Origin: Erysipelotrichaceae bacterium
Lineage (GTDB): Bacteria; Bacillota_I; Bacilli_A; Erysipelotrichales; Erysipelotrichaceae
Length of the DNA stretch: 6,731 bases
NCBI GenBank assembly: GCA_024681275.1
Contig: JAILBD010000213.1
Span: forward strand, 1 to 6,731
Direction: 5' to 3'
Shown here: positions 1 to 6,125 of the stretch, one piece after another
Layout: each line of letters opens with the position of its first letter
How positions within the stretch are numbered: position 1 is the stretch's first letter
Made by a program: the position numbers and the translations under genes
The notes under the pieces: model-generated
Told to the model about the DNA's origin: nothing
What the model saw: the letters and a program-made list of their open reading frames with translations, nothing else
Database searches by the model: none

Positions 1-494
1 AAACATGGCTCATATGGATGAGAATGCAATCGATAGATTTCGTTTTTATAAGTGTATGTCACTTCATCCGGATTCAGATCCAGCGTTCCACGATCTTCTT
101 CGCTGACAGATCCGCTTTTCATGTGCTTCACCAGCACTGAAAACTGCTTCAGCCAAGGGAGCACAATATCTGTGCTTGCCTCATAAGGCAGCTTCCTGAA
201 AGACCTTTCGTTTCGAGCTTCGGCAGTCACACGAAGAAGAAACTCTGCATCATCCTTAAAAGTCTCAGTATGCCAGGGCATTTCATCCAGATCGAAACCG
301 GCCGTTCCCGGAGCAAGATCATTGATGTCTTTCTGATCTTCTAGAAAGGATATCAGTTGTTCCTGATGCTCTGTCTTTTCAAAAGCATCTGCCGCCGTGA
401 TCAAAAGGTCAAGAAAACAGTCTGTCCCCTGATTGGACATGACGATCCATTCGTTATTTGGCGCTTTTTCATTCAGTCTTATGATATTGCTCAT
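1..494 (-). CDS. Unrecognised acidic cytosolic protein, N-terminal 164 codons (runs off left edge)
   Basis: An open frame runs from ATG at 494-492 to the window edge without a stop, so only the N-terminal part is seen. It begins MSNIIRLNEKAPNNEWIVMS and continues with a CFLDLLITAADAFEKTEHQ stretch and a GTAGFDLDEMPWH segment (about residues 53-65). The start is well supported: a GGAG Shine-Dalgarno at 500-503 sits 5 bases upstream, and the first in-frame codons upstream run into a TGA. The protein is rich in Asp and Glu, has no signal peptide or membrane segment in the visible part, and is probably cytosolic. I do not recognise a named domain. It is read in the same direction as the ATPase upstream, but a 189-base gap with its own extended -10 separates them, so it is probably transcribed separately. 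Its function is unknown; sure it is coding, not sure of anything more. Confidence 0.8.
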   Translation of the reverse strand, partial: MSNIIRLNEKAPNNEWIVMSNQGTDCFLDLLITAADAFEKTEHQEQLISFLEDQKDINDLAPGTAGFDLDEMPWHTETFKDDAEFLLRVTAEARNERSFRKLPYEASTDIVLPWLKQFSVLVKHMKSGSVSEEDRGTLDLNPDEVTYTYKNEIYRLHSHPYEPC

Positions 495-544
495 GGCTTC
501 TCCACAGATCCAGATCCATCAATTTCTTTCATTGATATGATTTA

Positions 545-553
545 ATTGTACCA
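545..553 (-). promoter_or_regulatory. Extended -10 promoter for the left-edge gene
   Basis: The minus strand reads TGGTACAAT, which fits the extended -10 pattern TGnTAnAAT, about 50 bases before the ATG at 494. No good -35 hexamer is visible 16-18 bases further upstream, which is tolerated when the extended TGn is present. Transcription would start near 538. The assignment rests on the motif and position only. Confidence 0.45.
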
Positions 554-637
554 TTGTCGATCCCCATCCGGGCTGATCGTGGCTACCTCGTTTTGTGCAA
601 TATGAGAGCGTGACTTTATGATGCCTCTTCCATTGGG

Positions 638-652
638 GATCCATTATGGATC
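638..652. repeat. Short perfect inverted repeat (GATCCAT-T-ATGGATC)
   Basis: This 15-base interrupted palindrome lies in the gap 31 bases past the stop of the ATPase gene. As RNA it could form a 5-bp GATCC/GGATC stem with a 5-base loop, but no T-run follows on either strand, so it is not a convincing terminator. It could be an operator half-site pair or chance. The rest of the 495-683 gap contains the extended -10 of the left-edge gene and nothing else I can support. Confidence 0.3.
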
Positions 653-683
653 TCAAAATCAGCCAATATTGTATTGCCTTGCA

Positions 684-1979
684 CTAGGCTTTTTCAAGAC
701 TGTTCTTGTCCAAAAGGAAATCCTCCAGATTCACGTTGTAGATTCCGTCTTCATCATAGTACGGTGCGATGTTGTCTGCCGTGACGATGATCTTGGTAAA
801 GGAGTCCTTGATCTGCTTCAGCGATCTGGATTCCTGTTCTTTTTTCCCCTCCGCTTCCAGAGAGAAAGCGGACTGGATGTAATACACCTTATTTCCGTCT
901 CTTGCGACAAAATCTACTTCAAGGGTCTTCCTGACAGGATTTCCTTCCTTGTTTCTTTCAACGATATCCAGCGTTCCCACATCGACGGAGTATCCTCTGG
1001 AAACAAGTTCGTTGTAGATGATGTTCTCCATGATGTGGGTCTGTTCGCTCTGCCTGAAGTTGACCCTGGCGTTTCGAAGTCCGATATCCGTAAAATAGTA
1101 TTTCTTGTCGGCACTCAGGTACTTCTTTCCTTTCAGATCGAACCGGTTGGCGACCCGGATGAAGAATGCATCCTCAAAGTATTTCAGATAGGCGTCGATC
1201 GTATTATGAGTGATATTGACGTGTTGTTCTGACTTGAACGTCTTCTCCAGCTTGCTTGGATTGGTCTGCCCGCCGATATTGGAAGCGATGACATCCAACA
1301 GATCGCTGATCACCTTTTCATCGTTTCTGATCCTGTTTCTTTCGATGATGTCCCTGATGTATGTTTCCGCAAACAGATTCTGCAGATAATCCGCTTTCTC
1401 CTTGTGCGTTTTCAATAGAAACGTCCTTGGAAGGCCTCCGTAGGTCGCGTATTCTCTGAAGCGTTCCATCCTGTCTCCGTCATATACTTCAGAGAACTCC
1501 TTATAGGTCAAAGGTTCCAGATGGATCTCATCTCCTCTGTCTCTGAATTCCGTAACCACATCCTTTGAAAGCATCTTTGAATTGCTTCCGGTGACATAGA
1601 CATCCAGATTGTCGATCTTGATCAGTCCAAGCAGCACATCAACAAAACCGATCCTGTCTCCTTCCAGATAGGGATTATCGATCTCCTTCACGTTCTGGAT
1701 CTCATCGATCAGAACATAATACTGTTCCTCATCTTCAATCCTGCTTCGGACATACCGATCAAGTTCAAGCGGATTGCGGTATCTGGCATTGATACTGTCA
1801 TCTAGAGCGATTTCAATGATATGGTTTCTGCTGATACTGTTTTGAAGCAGATGTGCATAGAACAGATTGAACAGAAAGTATGATTTGCCTACTCTTCGTA
1901 TGCCGGTGATGATTTTTACCCTTCCGTTATGCATACGGGATATCAGCTGCTGCAGATAATTGTCTCTTTTTATTTCCAT
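684..1979 (-). CDS. AAA-type ATPase with DUF4143 C-terminal region
   Basis: This 431-residue protein is a member of the widespread ATP-binding (AAA_14) plus DUF4143 family. The N-terminal P-loop domain shows Walker A GIRRVGKS (residues 26-33), Walker B YVLIDE (88-93) and a sensor-like TGSNS (130-134). The family signatures TYKEF (158-162) and YGGLP (180-184) follow. A helical middle part leads to a C-terminal region with E318, EVD (354-356) and YYIQSA (366-371), which resembles the PD-(D/E)xK nuclease core reported for this family, with Gln where Lys is usual. Length is normal. The start is supported by AAGGAG at 1990-1995, 10 bases upstream. The gene has its own AT-rich promoter region and follows a terminator, so it is likely monocistronic. 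Members are common in gut bacteria and archaea, often in several copies, and their role is not established. It acts in the cytosol. Family call is secure; function unknown. Confidence 0.93.
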   Translation of the reverse strand: MEIKRDNYLQQLISRMHNGRVKIITGIRRVGKSYFLFNLFYAHLLQNSISRNHIIEIALDDSINARYRNPLELDRYVRSRIEDEEQYYVLIDEIQNVKEIDNPYLEGDRIGFVDVLLGLIKIDNLDVYVTGSNSKMLSKDVVTEFRDRGDEIHLEPLTYKEFSEVYDGDRMERFREYATYGGLPRTFLLKTHKEKADYLQNLFAETYIRDIIERNRIRNDEKVISDLLDVIASNIGGQTNPSKLEKTFKSEQHVNITHNTIDAYLKYFEDAFFIRVANRFDLKGKKYLSADKKYYFTDIGLRNARVNFRQSEQTHIMENIIYNELVSRGYSVDVGTLDIVERNKEGNPVRKTLEVDFVARDGNKVYYIQSAFSLEAEGKKEQESRSLKQIKDSFTKIIVTADNIAPYYDEDGIYNVNLEDFLLDKNSLEKA

Positions 1980-2018
1980 TTTTAACTATCTCCTTATTCT
2001 GTTACATATTTCGTTTAT

Positions 2019-2024
2019 ATTATA
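2019..2024 (-). promoter_or_regulatory. -10 box (TATAAT) for the ATPase gene
   Basis: A perfect TATAAT on the minus strand lies 39 bases upstream of the ATPase ATG, inside a very AT-rich stretch (about 2001-2060). No consensus -35 is present at 16-18 bases; an ATTATA hexamer falls at about that distance and is a poor match. The position downstream of a terminator and upstream of a good ribosome binding site supports a promoter here. Confidence 0.5.
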
Positions 2025-2107
2025 CTACATATACACATATATATAATCTATTTATGTTTATTCTAATGTTTTTAGTTTATTATATGTATCTTTTTATGCC
2101 CAAATAC

Positions 2108-2139
2108 AAAAAAAGAACCTATTTACTTGAAATAGATCC
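2108..2139 (-). terminator. Rho-independent terminator, minus strand
   Basis: On the minus strand GGATCTATTT (2139-2130) and AAATAGGTTC (2124-2115) form a 10-bp stem, two of the pairs being G-U, with a 5-base loop, and seven Ts follow directly (2114-2108). Read on the plus strand, the two G-U pairs become A-C mismatches and the T-run is poorer, so it acts on minus-strand transcripts. It would end readthrough from the reductase-like gene about 210 bases upstream and insulate the ATPase promoter. The stem overlaps the last codons of the decayed frame at 2119-2337, so it may originally have belonged to that lost gene. Confidence 0.7.
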
Positions 2140-2337
2140 TTTATTTATCCTTGGTGCCATAGGGGGGTTATTACAAACCACCTGCCCTTTTCAGCCTGTT
2201 ATATACGACTCAAAAAGAAGAATCGCTTGTTCAACCTAATAACATAAATGTCTGTATTTGCAATATCTCAGCAATACTCTTTTCGTGCTTTGAAAAGCGT
2301 TCGTAAATGTCCCTACAAAAATGTTTTCGAACTCTCT
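2119..2337 (-). pseudogene. Decayed reading frame, 73 codons with two internal stops, no start
   Basis: In a single minus-strand frame the gap reads as three protein-like blocks separated by in-frame stops: a 33-residue block starting REFENIFVGTFTNAFQSTKR, then TAG at 2236-2238, then VEQAILLFESYITG, then TGA at 2191-2193, then a 23-residue block containing KGQVVCNNPPMAPRINKG and ending at TAG 2119-2121. There is no start codon with a ribosome binding site. The composition is more AT-rich than the flanking genes, and GATC, frequent elsewhere in the window, occurs only once here. This looks like the C-terminal end of a lost gene, possibly from a mobile element, but I cannot name the family. The opposite strand is open over parts of the same stretch, so a non-coding or repeat origin is the alternative. 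Confidence 0.4.
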
Positions 2338-2347
2338 TTAGGGGTCC

Positions 2348-3280
2348 TTATTCCTTTGGATCGATATATCCGTTGCAATCCTTTTCAAGATCGCTCCACT
2401 CTTTCGGGATCTTCCCATAGCGAAGCAGGACCGCTCTGAAATCGTCGTTCATCGCATTCATTTCATCGACCGCATTCATAGCATGATCGGAAGTGCATAA
2501 TCTTCCGAGTCTTGTCGAACAGATCAGCCGGTAAAACGGTAGATACTTCTTTTTGAATCCGGGTCTTTTGTAGCTCTTGTCCGAATCCGGAAGGATCTCG
2601 TGTCCATTCTCTTCCAGGACCCTGTATGCCGAAATGGAAGCATCCATCACCCTGTTGAGATAAACCTTGTCTTTTCTCACTTTTCTGATATCTCCTTGCG
2701 TGTAATAGCACAGAAAAGCGATGGGAAGCACCGAGGCGGCATGACATAAAAGCCAGTCACCCATGTTCGGTTCGTATGTTACTTTGTATCTTGTCTGATC
2801 GAAGATCTTTCTGATCATTTCTTCATTCGGTTGGTCTTGCTTAAGCTGACCGATCGTGATCCTTCTGATATCGACCGATTCCAGATGATCACACTCCCGA
2901 TGTCCAGCCGATGATCCGAAAGCAAACATCACATTCTTTTCCGGCAGCATCATTCGATATTCCCCGGAGCGTACGTTGTTTCCGACAAAAACGATATTCT
3001 TTGACACGTTGTTTTTCAATATCGGAATTGCAGAATCAAGCTGCGTACAGCGGACGACAACAAAGATCACATCATAACGATCATCCGTTTTGAGTTCCCT
3101 GATCACCGGAATATGTGACGTCGTTTTCTTTCCAAGATAATGATGGATCTTCAGACCGTTCTCTTCCAGCGTATTCGCCCAGTTTCCGCGGGCAAGCAGC
3201 ATCACGTCTTTACCATCCCTGAAGAGATTATCCGCAAGATTGCATCCAAGTACTCCTGCTCCAAACACCAGTATTCTCAT
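2348..3280 (-). CDS. Ketopantoate-reductase-like NAD(P)-dependent oxidoreductase, atypical active site
   Basis: This 310-residue protein starts with a Rossmann fold like that of PanE/ApbA: MRILVFGAGVLGCNLA with GxGxxG at residues 7-12, the second strand ending in LLAR (28-31), and a VVVRCTQ segment (74-80) where the family has a VKxxQ-like stretch. The C-terminal half is helical. In true ketopantoate reductase a catalytic Lys lies in a KLxxN-type helix; the matching segment here is WLLCHAASVLPI (176-187), with Leu at the Lys position and Ala at the Asn position by my hand alignment. Reduction of ketopantoate for pantothenate synthesis is therefore unlikely; another substrate or a binding role is possible. 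The ATG at 3280 follows GGGAGG (3292-3297) with a 28-base gap after the esterase stop, so it is the last gene of the cluster. The panE symbol is withheld. Family confident, activity not. Confidence 0.88.
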   Translation of the reverse strand: MRILVFGAGVLGCNLADNLFRDGKDVMLLARGNWANTLEENGLKIHHYLGKKTTSHIPVIRELKTDDRYDVIFVVVRCTQLDSAIPILKNNVSKNIVFVGNNVRSGEYRMMLPEKNVMFAFGSSAGHRECDHLESVDIRRITIGQLKQDQPNEEMIRKIFDQTRYKVTYEPNMGDWLLCHAASVLPIAFLCYYTQGDIRKVRKDKVYLNRVMDASISAYRVLEENGHEILPDSDKSYKRPGFKKKYLPFYRLICSTRLGRLCTSDHAMNAVDEMNAMNDDFRAVLLRYGKIPKEWSDLEKDCNGYIDPKE

Positions 3281-3308
3281 ATCCCCTTCATCCTCCCTTG
3301 GACTTCAC

Positions 3309-4211
3309 TCAGAATTCTTTCACGGTCCTGATCATCATATCCCATCCATCCTTTGCCTCAGGACAGATCGGGAATACCGGATAGCAGTGGAACATGCCCT
3401 GCCCGACGATCATCCGGTATTTCACTCCATACTTTTTCATGGATTCTTCAAAGGAAGGAGCGAAAGCATACAGCGTCTCATCGCTTCCGTAAATGAAGCA
3501 CACTTCTGGGCAGTTACTGAAATCACCGTTCTGCAGATGCAGCATATAGTCCGGAACATCCTGTCCGTGTCTCATGATCGTTTCGGCTGTGAACATATAA
3601 CTCATCGGGATCGCTACATCCTTCTGATCGAGCTCCTTCATCCGTTCAATCTCTTTTTCGCCGCAGGGACAGGTGCCCGGAGAGATCGGCATGATGAATC
3701 CCGGTCTTTCCAGTTTGCTGCCGATATCGTTCATATACGGGATCAGTCCCAGTGCCAGATTGCCTCCGGATGATGTTCCCAAAAGCGATATGTTTTTCCC
3801 TTCGTAATCTTTCAGCATCTCTCTGTAAGTCTCATAGATCATCTCGTAAGACTTGCTGATGGGATATTCGGTACAGAGCGGATAGTACGGAACATAGACA
3901 TCCAGACCCGTCTCTTGTGCAAAGCGAAGTGCCTTTTTTACGGAATCCGGTCTGGGAGCCGACACCATTCCTCCGCCGATGATGAACATACAGGCTTTTT
4001 CTGATGGAAGACGATGTTTCATCTTCAGAAGAGGAAAACCCATCACATCTGCTCTATTTACCTCTATGTCATCACAATGAAGCTCAGAGATCCTGACTTT
4101 TGCGTTCTGCTTTTTCTTTATTTCCACGATCTTATCAGCATCAAGATCCCACCTTTTCTTGATGTTCAGCCATCTTACCAGCGATTTCAAAACAGTATAT
4201 TTCAGTGACAT
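3309..4211 (-). CDS. Alpha/beta hydrolase, HSL/acetyl-esterase type
   Basis: This 300-residue protein is a predicted carboxylic ester hydrolase. The nucleophile elbow is GTSSGGN (145-151) with Ser147; the acid is probably Asp244 or Glu245 in YGSDE; the base is His275 in GMFHCYP. The oxyanion segment that is usually HGGG reads IGGG (78-81), so its His is replaced by Ile, a departure from classical hormone-sensitive-lipase relatives. A PYYPLCTEYP stretch (108-117) matches the family's DYRLAPE-like strand. There is no signal peptide with a cleavage site, so it is probably cytosolic. AAGGAGG (4221-4227) begins in the upstream TGA stop, 9 bases from the ATG, indicating translational coupling with the last ATC-hydrolase-like gene. 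Substrate unknown; a small ester, amide or carbamate made or bound by the neighbouring enzymes is a guess. Confidence 0.9.
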   Translation of the reverse strand: MSLKYTVLKSLVRWLNIKKRWDLDADKIVEIKKKQNAKVRISELHCDDIEVNRADVMGFPLLKMKHRLPSEKACMFIIGGGMVSAPRPDSVKKALRFAQETGLDVYVPYYPLCTEYPISKSYEMIYETYREMLKDYEGKNISLLGTSSGGNLALGLIPYMNDIGSKLERPGFIMPISPGTCPCGEKEIERMKELDQKDVAIPMSYMFTAETIMRHGQDVPDYMLHLQNGDFSNCPEVCFIYGSDETLYAFAPSFEESMKKYGVKYRMIVGQGMFHCYPVFPICPEAKDGWDMMIRTVKEF

Positions 4212-4226
4212 ATCATAGTTCCTCCT

Positions 4227-4835
4227 TCATCTCCTGCGGACTTCGTCGAAACAACAGTCTCCATTCGAAAGATCCGAATGACGTATGAAATTCACATGCC
4301 TGGAAAGACCTGAATAAGCTCTCGTATCTGTATTGCAGAAGATCTTGCACAATTCGCGGATCCCGTAAGCATCAAAGACCTCCACATACATGCATTTCGA
4401 GATCCTGTATTTGACACAGTCTTTAGAGACATCAAAATAATCATAAGTGATACTCTTATCTGCGACACGTTTCTTATGATCCTGAATGTTCCACTTCCTT
4501 GCAATCTCAAATGCTCCGGGAAGCCTGTCGATCAAGCTGATCAACACATCAAAGAATCTTCTTCTTCCCGCAAAAGCAACATTCGAAAAATCAATGATCT
4601 CTTGATCTGACAGACCGTGATCTTTCAATTCCAGACACATGGCAACAACGGCATAAATCAGTTTCATGTTCATGGTCGGATAGATATCGTGCTCCCGGTA
4701 AAGATCAGAAGCATACATCTTTCCCAACCGTTCTTTGTAGCTTCTTTCTTTTTCTTGCACATCAAAGATGTTCAGCTTTTCCAAGGCATTCCGATAGAGA
4801 TCTGAATATCTGTTGACTGTTTCTTCAATATCCAT
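4227..4835 (-). CDS. ATC-hydrolase-like protein, fourth paralogue, most altered motif
   Basis: This 202-residue protein belongs to the L-2-amino-thiazoline-4-carboxylate hydrolase-like family by its C-terminal signature: KCMY (147-150), ELCKIFCNTD (161-170) and NGDCCFD (191-197). It departs from the usual form: the CP pair is Cys-Met, the second Cys six residues on is Phe154, and the final CCDF reads CCFD. The N-terminal 130 residues are helical and share little with the other three copies. It starts with ATG at 4835; an in-frame TGA lies two codons upstream, which fixes the start, although the Shine-Dalgarno is weak, unlike its neighbours. The gap to the preceding gene is 19 bases. Catalytic activity is uncertain given the changes; it may be a binding or regulatory subunit. 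The family call is moderate to good. Confidence 0.75.
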   Translation of the reverse strand: MDIEETVNRYSDLYRNALEKLNIFDVQEKERSYKERLGKMYASDLYREHDIYPTMNMKLIYAVVAMCLELKDHGLSDQEIIDFSNVAFAGRRRFFDVLISLIDRLPGAFEIARKWNIQDHKKRVADKSITYDYFDVSKDCVKYRISKCMYVEVFDAYGIRELCKIFCNTDTRAYSGLSRHVNFIRHSDLSNGDCCFDEVRRR

Positions 4836-4854
4836 ATTGACTCATTTCTTATTT

Positions 4855-5460
4855 TTATTTTGTGTATTCCAGCAGGAAGTTGCAGCAGTCATTACCACGG
4901 CCGATCGTCTTGGTCCTGCCCCATTTCAAGTCTTTATGCATGTCACCGTATGCCGCATCATCGCTATCGCAGAAGACAGTGCATAATTCCTGATGTCCGT
5001 ATTTCTGACAGGTCTTCATATAAGGACAGCTGACGATGTTGAACCGGGCTTCGTTTTTCTTTTTGGGCGGAAACTCATATTCAAAACCTGCTTCGATCGG
5101 AAAAGCGGATATTCCTATCTTCATGAACAGATCCGGTATCTTTTTCGCCATCCCCGGAAGAGCGATGATCCTTTTCAGATGCGGTACAGCCTTTGCACAA
5201 TAGCGCAAGAAAAACTCCCGGATATAGGAAGCGGCTTCCTCTTTTCCCATGCCGCGATCCAGCAGCGTCTCATAGATCGCGATGCTCGGATATATCCTTC
5301 CAAACGTATGCTTCTTTAATTCCCTGACATCATTCTTATTCTCTTCGCAGAGTTCAAGGAAACGTTCCTGGGCCTGCTTTGCCATGTCTTCGGCTGTCGT
5401 AGCATTGAAATCCTCTTTCAGGATCTCATAGACTCCGTTGATTATTTTCTGATATTTCAC
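4855..5460 (-). CDS. ATC-hydrolase-like protein, third paralogue, near-canonical motif
   Basis: With the GTG start at 5460 the product is 201 residues. A C-terminal core carries the family signature in its fullest form here: RFNIVSCPYMKTC (139-151), ELCTVFCDSDD (158-168) and GNDCCNF (189-195). The family is named for hydrolysis of L-2-amino-thiazoline-4-carboxylate to S-carbamoyl-L-cysteine in Pseudomonas; whether this Firmicute protein does that is unknown, and no S-carbamoylcysteine amidohydrolase is in view. An alternative GTG at 5475 would overlap the upstream stop as GTGA, but the AAGGAGG at 5466-5472 lies inside that longer version and is spaced 5 bases from GTG 5460, so the shorter start is preferred. 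It is probably cytosolic, with no signal peptide or membrane segment. Part of the tight cluster with its paralogues. Confidence 0.88.
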   Translation of the reverse strand: MKYQKIINGVYEILKEDFNATTAEDMAKQAQERFLELCEENKNDVRELKKHTFGRIYPSIAIYETLLDRGMGKEEAASYIREFFLRYCAKAVPHLKRIIALPGMAKKIPDLFMKIGISAFPIEAGFEYEFPPKKKNEARFNIVSCPYMKTCQKYGHQELCTVFCDSDDAAYGDMHKDLKWGRTKTIGRGNDCCNFLLEYTK

Positions 5461-5465
5461 TATAG

Positions 5466-5472
5466 CCTCCTT
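5466..5472 (-). promoter_or_regulatory. Shine-Dalgarno AAGGAGG that decides the GTG start at 5460
   Basis: The minus strand reads TGAAGGAGG: the last base of the upstream stop TGA (5474-5472) is the first base of AAGGAGG. It lies 5 bases before GTG 5460 and would be internal to a gene starting at GTG 5475. The same TGAAGGAGG arrangement recurs at 4221-4229 before the esterase gene. Confidence 0.75.
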
Positions 5473-6125
5473 CACTGCTTGTCATTATGATCTTTTGCCG
5501 TGTTGCTCTGATCAGGTACATACCAGTAGTCGCAGGAATCCGCTCCGGAGGCGACCGTATGATTGCGGATCAGCTTTGCGTGCATGAGCTTTGCATAGGC
5601 ATGGTCCAGACTGCAGAGATAGGGCATGAGATGCTGATATCCGTTATCCCTTGCATAATCAGCCAGAGGACAACCTACAAGCGTAAAGGCAAATCCCTCA
5701 TCCACATGATCCGGATCGACGACCATTCCCCAGGTATTCATCCATTCACCCTTTGCCTGCTTTGAAGCAACGGTGTCCGCGTATTTCTGATAGCTTATGT
5801 AAAAGTACTTCCTTAGGAAGGAACATATCGGCTTCCTGTTGATGTTCAGAAGATTCCCTATCAGCCGATAATGATCCGCAAACTCGTCAAAGATCTCGGA
5901 AAAAGCCAGACCGTCGATCCGATGATCCGAACCCTCATAATAAGAAAGAAACAGGATGAAGATCCTCATGTTATAGGCAAAACTGTTCTTCCTGCCTCCC
6001 AGATCCGGTGCCTTCTTCATCAGCTGAGGATAAATCCTGCGGGCATTGTCCACGATCTTTCCATATTCATCGGGATAGTGTTTCTTCAGATACCTGATGA
6101 TCGTCTTTTCAAATATCCTGTCCAT
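5472..6125 (-). CDS. ATC-hydrolase-like protein, second paralogue
   Basis: This 217-residue protein keeps the family signature in part: LVGCPLADYA (149-158), MPYLCSLD (167-174) and SGADSCDYWY (193-202). Cys152-Pro153 is kept, but the Cys expected six residues on is Ala158 and the Cys-Cys doublet is Ser197-Cys198. The N-terminal half contains GGRKNSFAYNM (43-53), similar in place to the GSMKENMFAPV stretch of the first paralogue, so these two look closer to each other than to the other copies. A 19-residue polar tail follows the motif. The ATG at 6125 directly abuts the upstream TAG (TAGATG), with AAGGA at 6133-6137 as ribosome binding site, which implies translational coupling. Cytosolic; substrate unknown. 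Confidence 0.86.
   Translation of the reverse strand: MDRIFEKTIIRYLKKHYPDEYGKIVDNARRIYPQLMKKAPDLGGRKNSFAYNMRIFILFLSYYEGSDHRIDGLAFSEIFDEFADHYRLIGNLLNINRKPICSFLRKYFYISYQKYADTVASKQAKGEWMNTWGMVVDPDHVDEGFAFTLVGCPLADYARDNGYQHLMPYLCSLDHAYAKLMHAKLIRNHTVASGADSCDYWYVPDQSNTAKDHNDKQ

Noticed and set aside
545..643. Minus-strand 33-codon open stretch ending NEVATISPDGDRQWYN
   Set aside because: It has no start codon or ribosome binding site, begins right after a stop, and its end overlaps the extended -10. An open stretch of this size is expected by chance.
662..678. Possible hairpin GCCAATA/TATTGCC just past the ATPase stop
   Set aside because: The stem contains a C-C mismatch, has a three-base loop and no following T-run, so it does not support a terminator call.
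618..1232. Long plus-strand open frame of 204 codons
   Set aside because: It lies wholly opposite the ATPase gene, whose Walker motifs and family signatures are unmistakable, and has no ribosome binding site or recognisable domain.
684..1979. ATPase as part of a defence or toxin-antitoxin system
   Set aside because: It stands alone with its own promoter and terminator upstream, and no nuclease, methylase or antitoxin partner is visible; family membership alone does not support a defence role.
2054..2239. Plus-strand 61-codon frame in the AT-rich gap
   Set aside because: No Shine-Dalgarno precedes it, it runs through the minus-strand terminator, and the opposite strand gives an equally protein-like reading. 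It may be part of the same relic but is not a supported gene.
2348..3280. Naming this gene panE
   Set aside because: The Rossmann half fits, but the catalytic Lys/Asn segment is not conserved and the context is not pantothenate synthesis.
3240..3773. Plus-strand 177-codon frame
   Set aside because: It crosses the reductase start and lies opposite the esterase gene, which carries an intact catalytic triad; it is a shadow.
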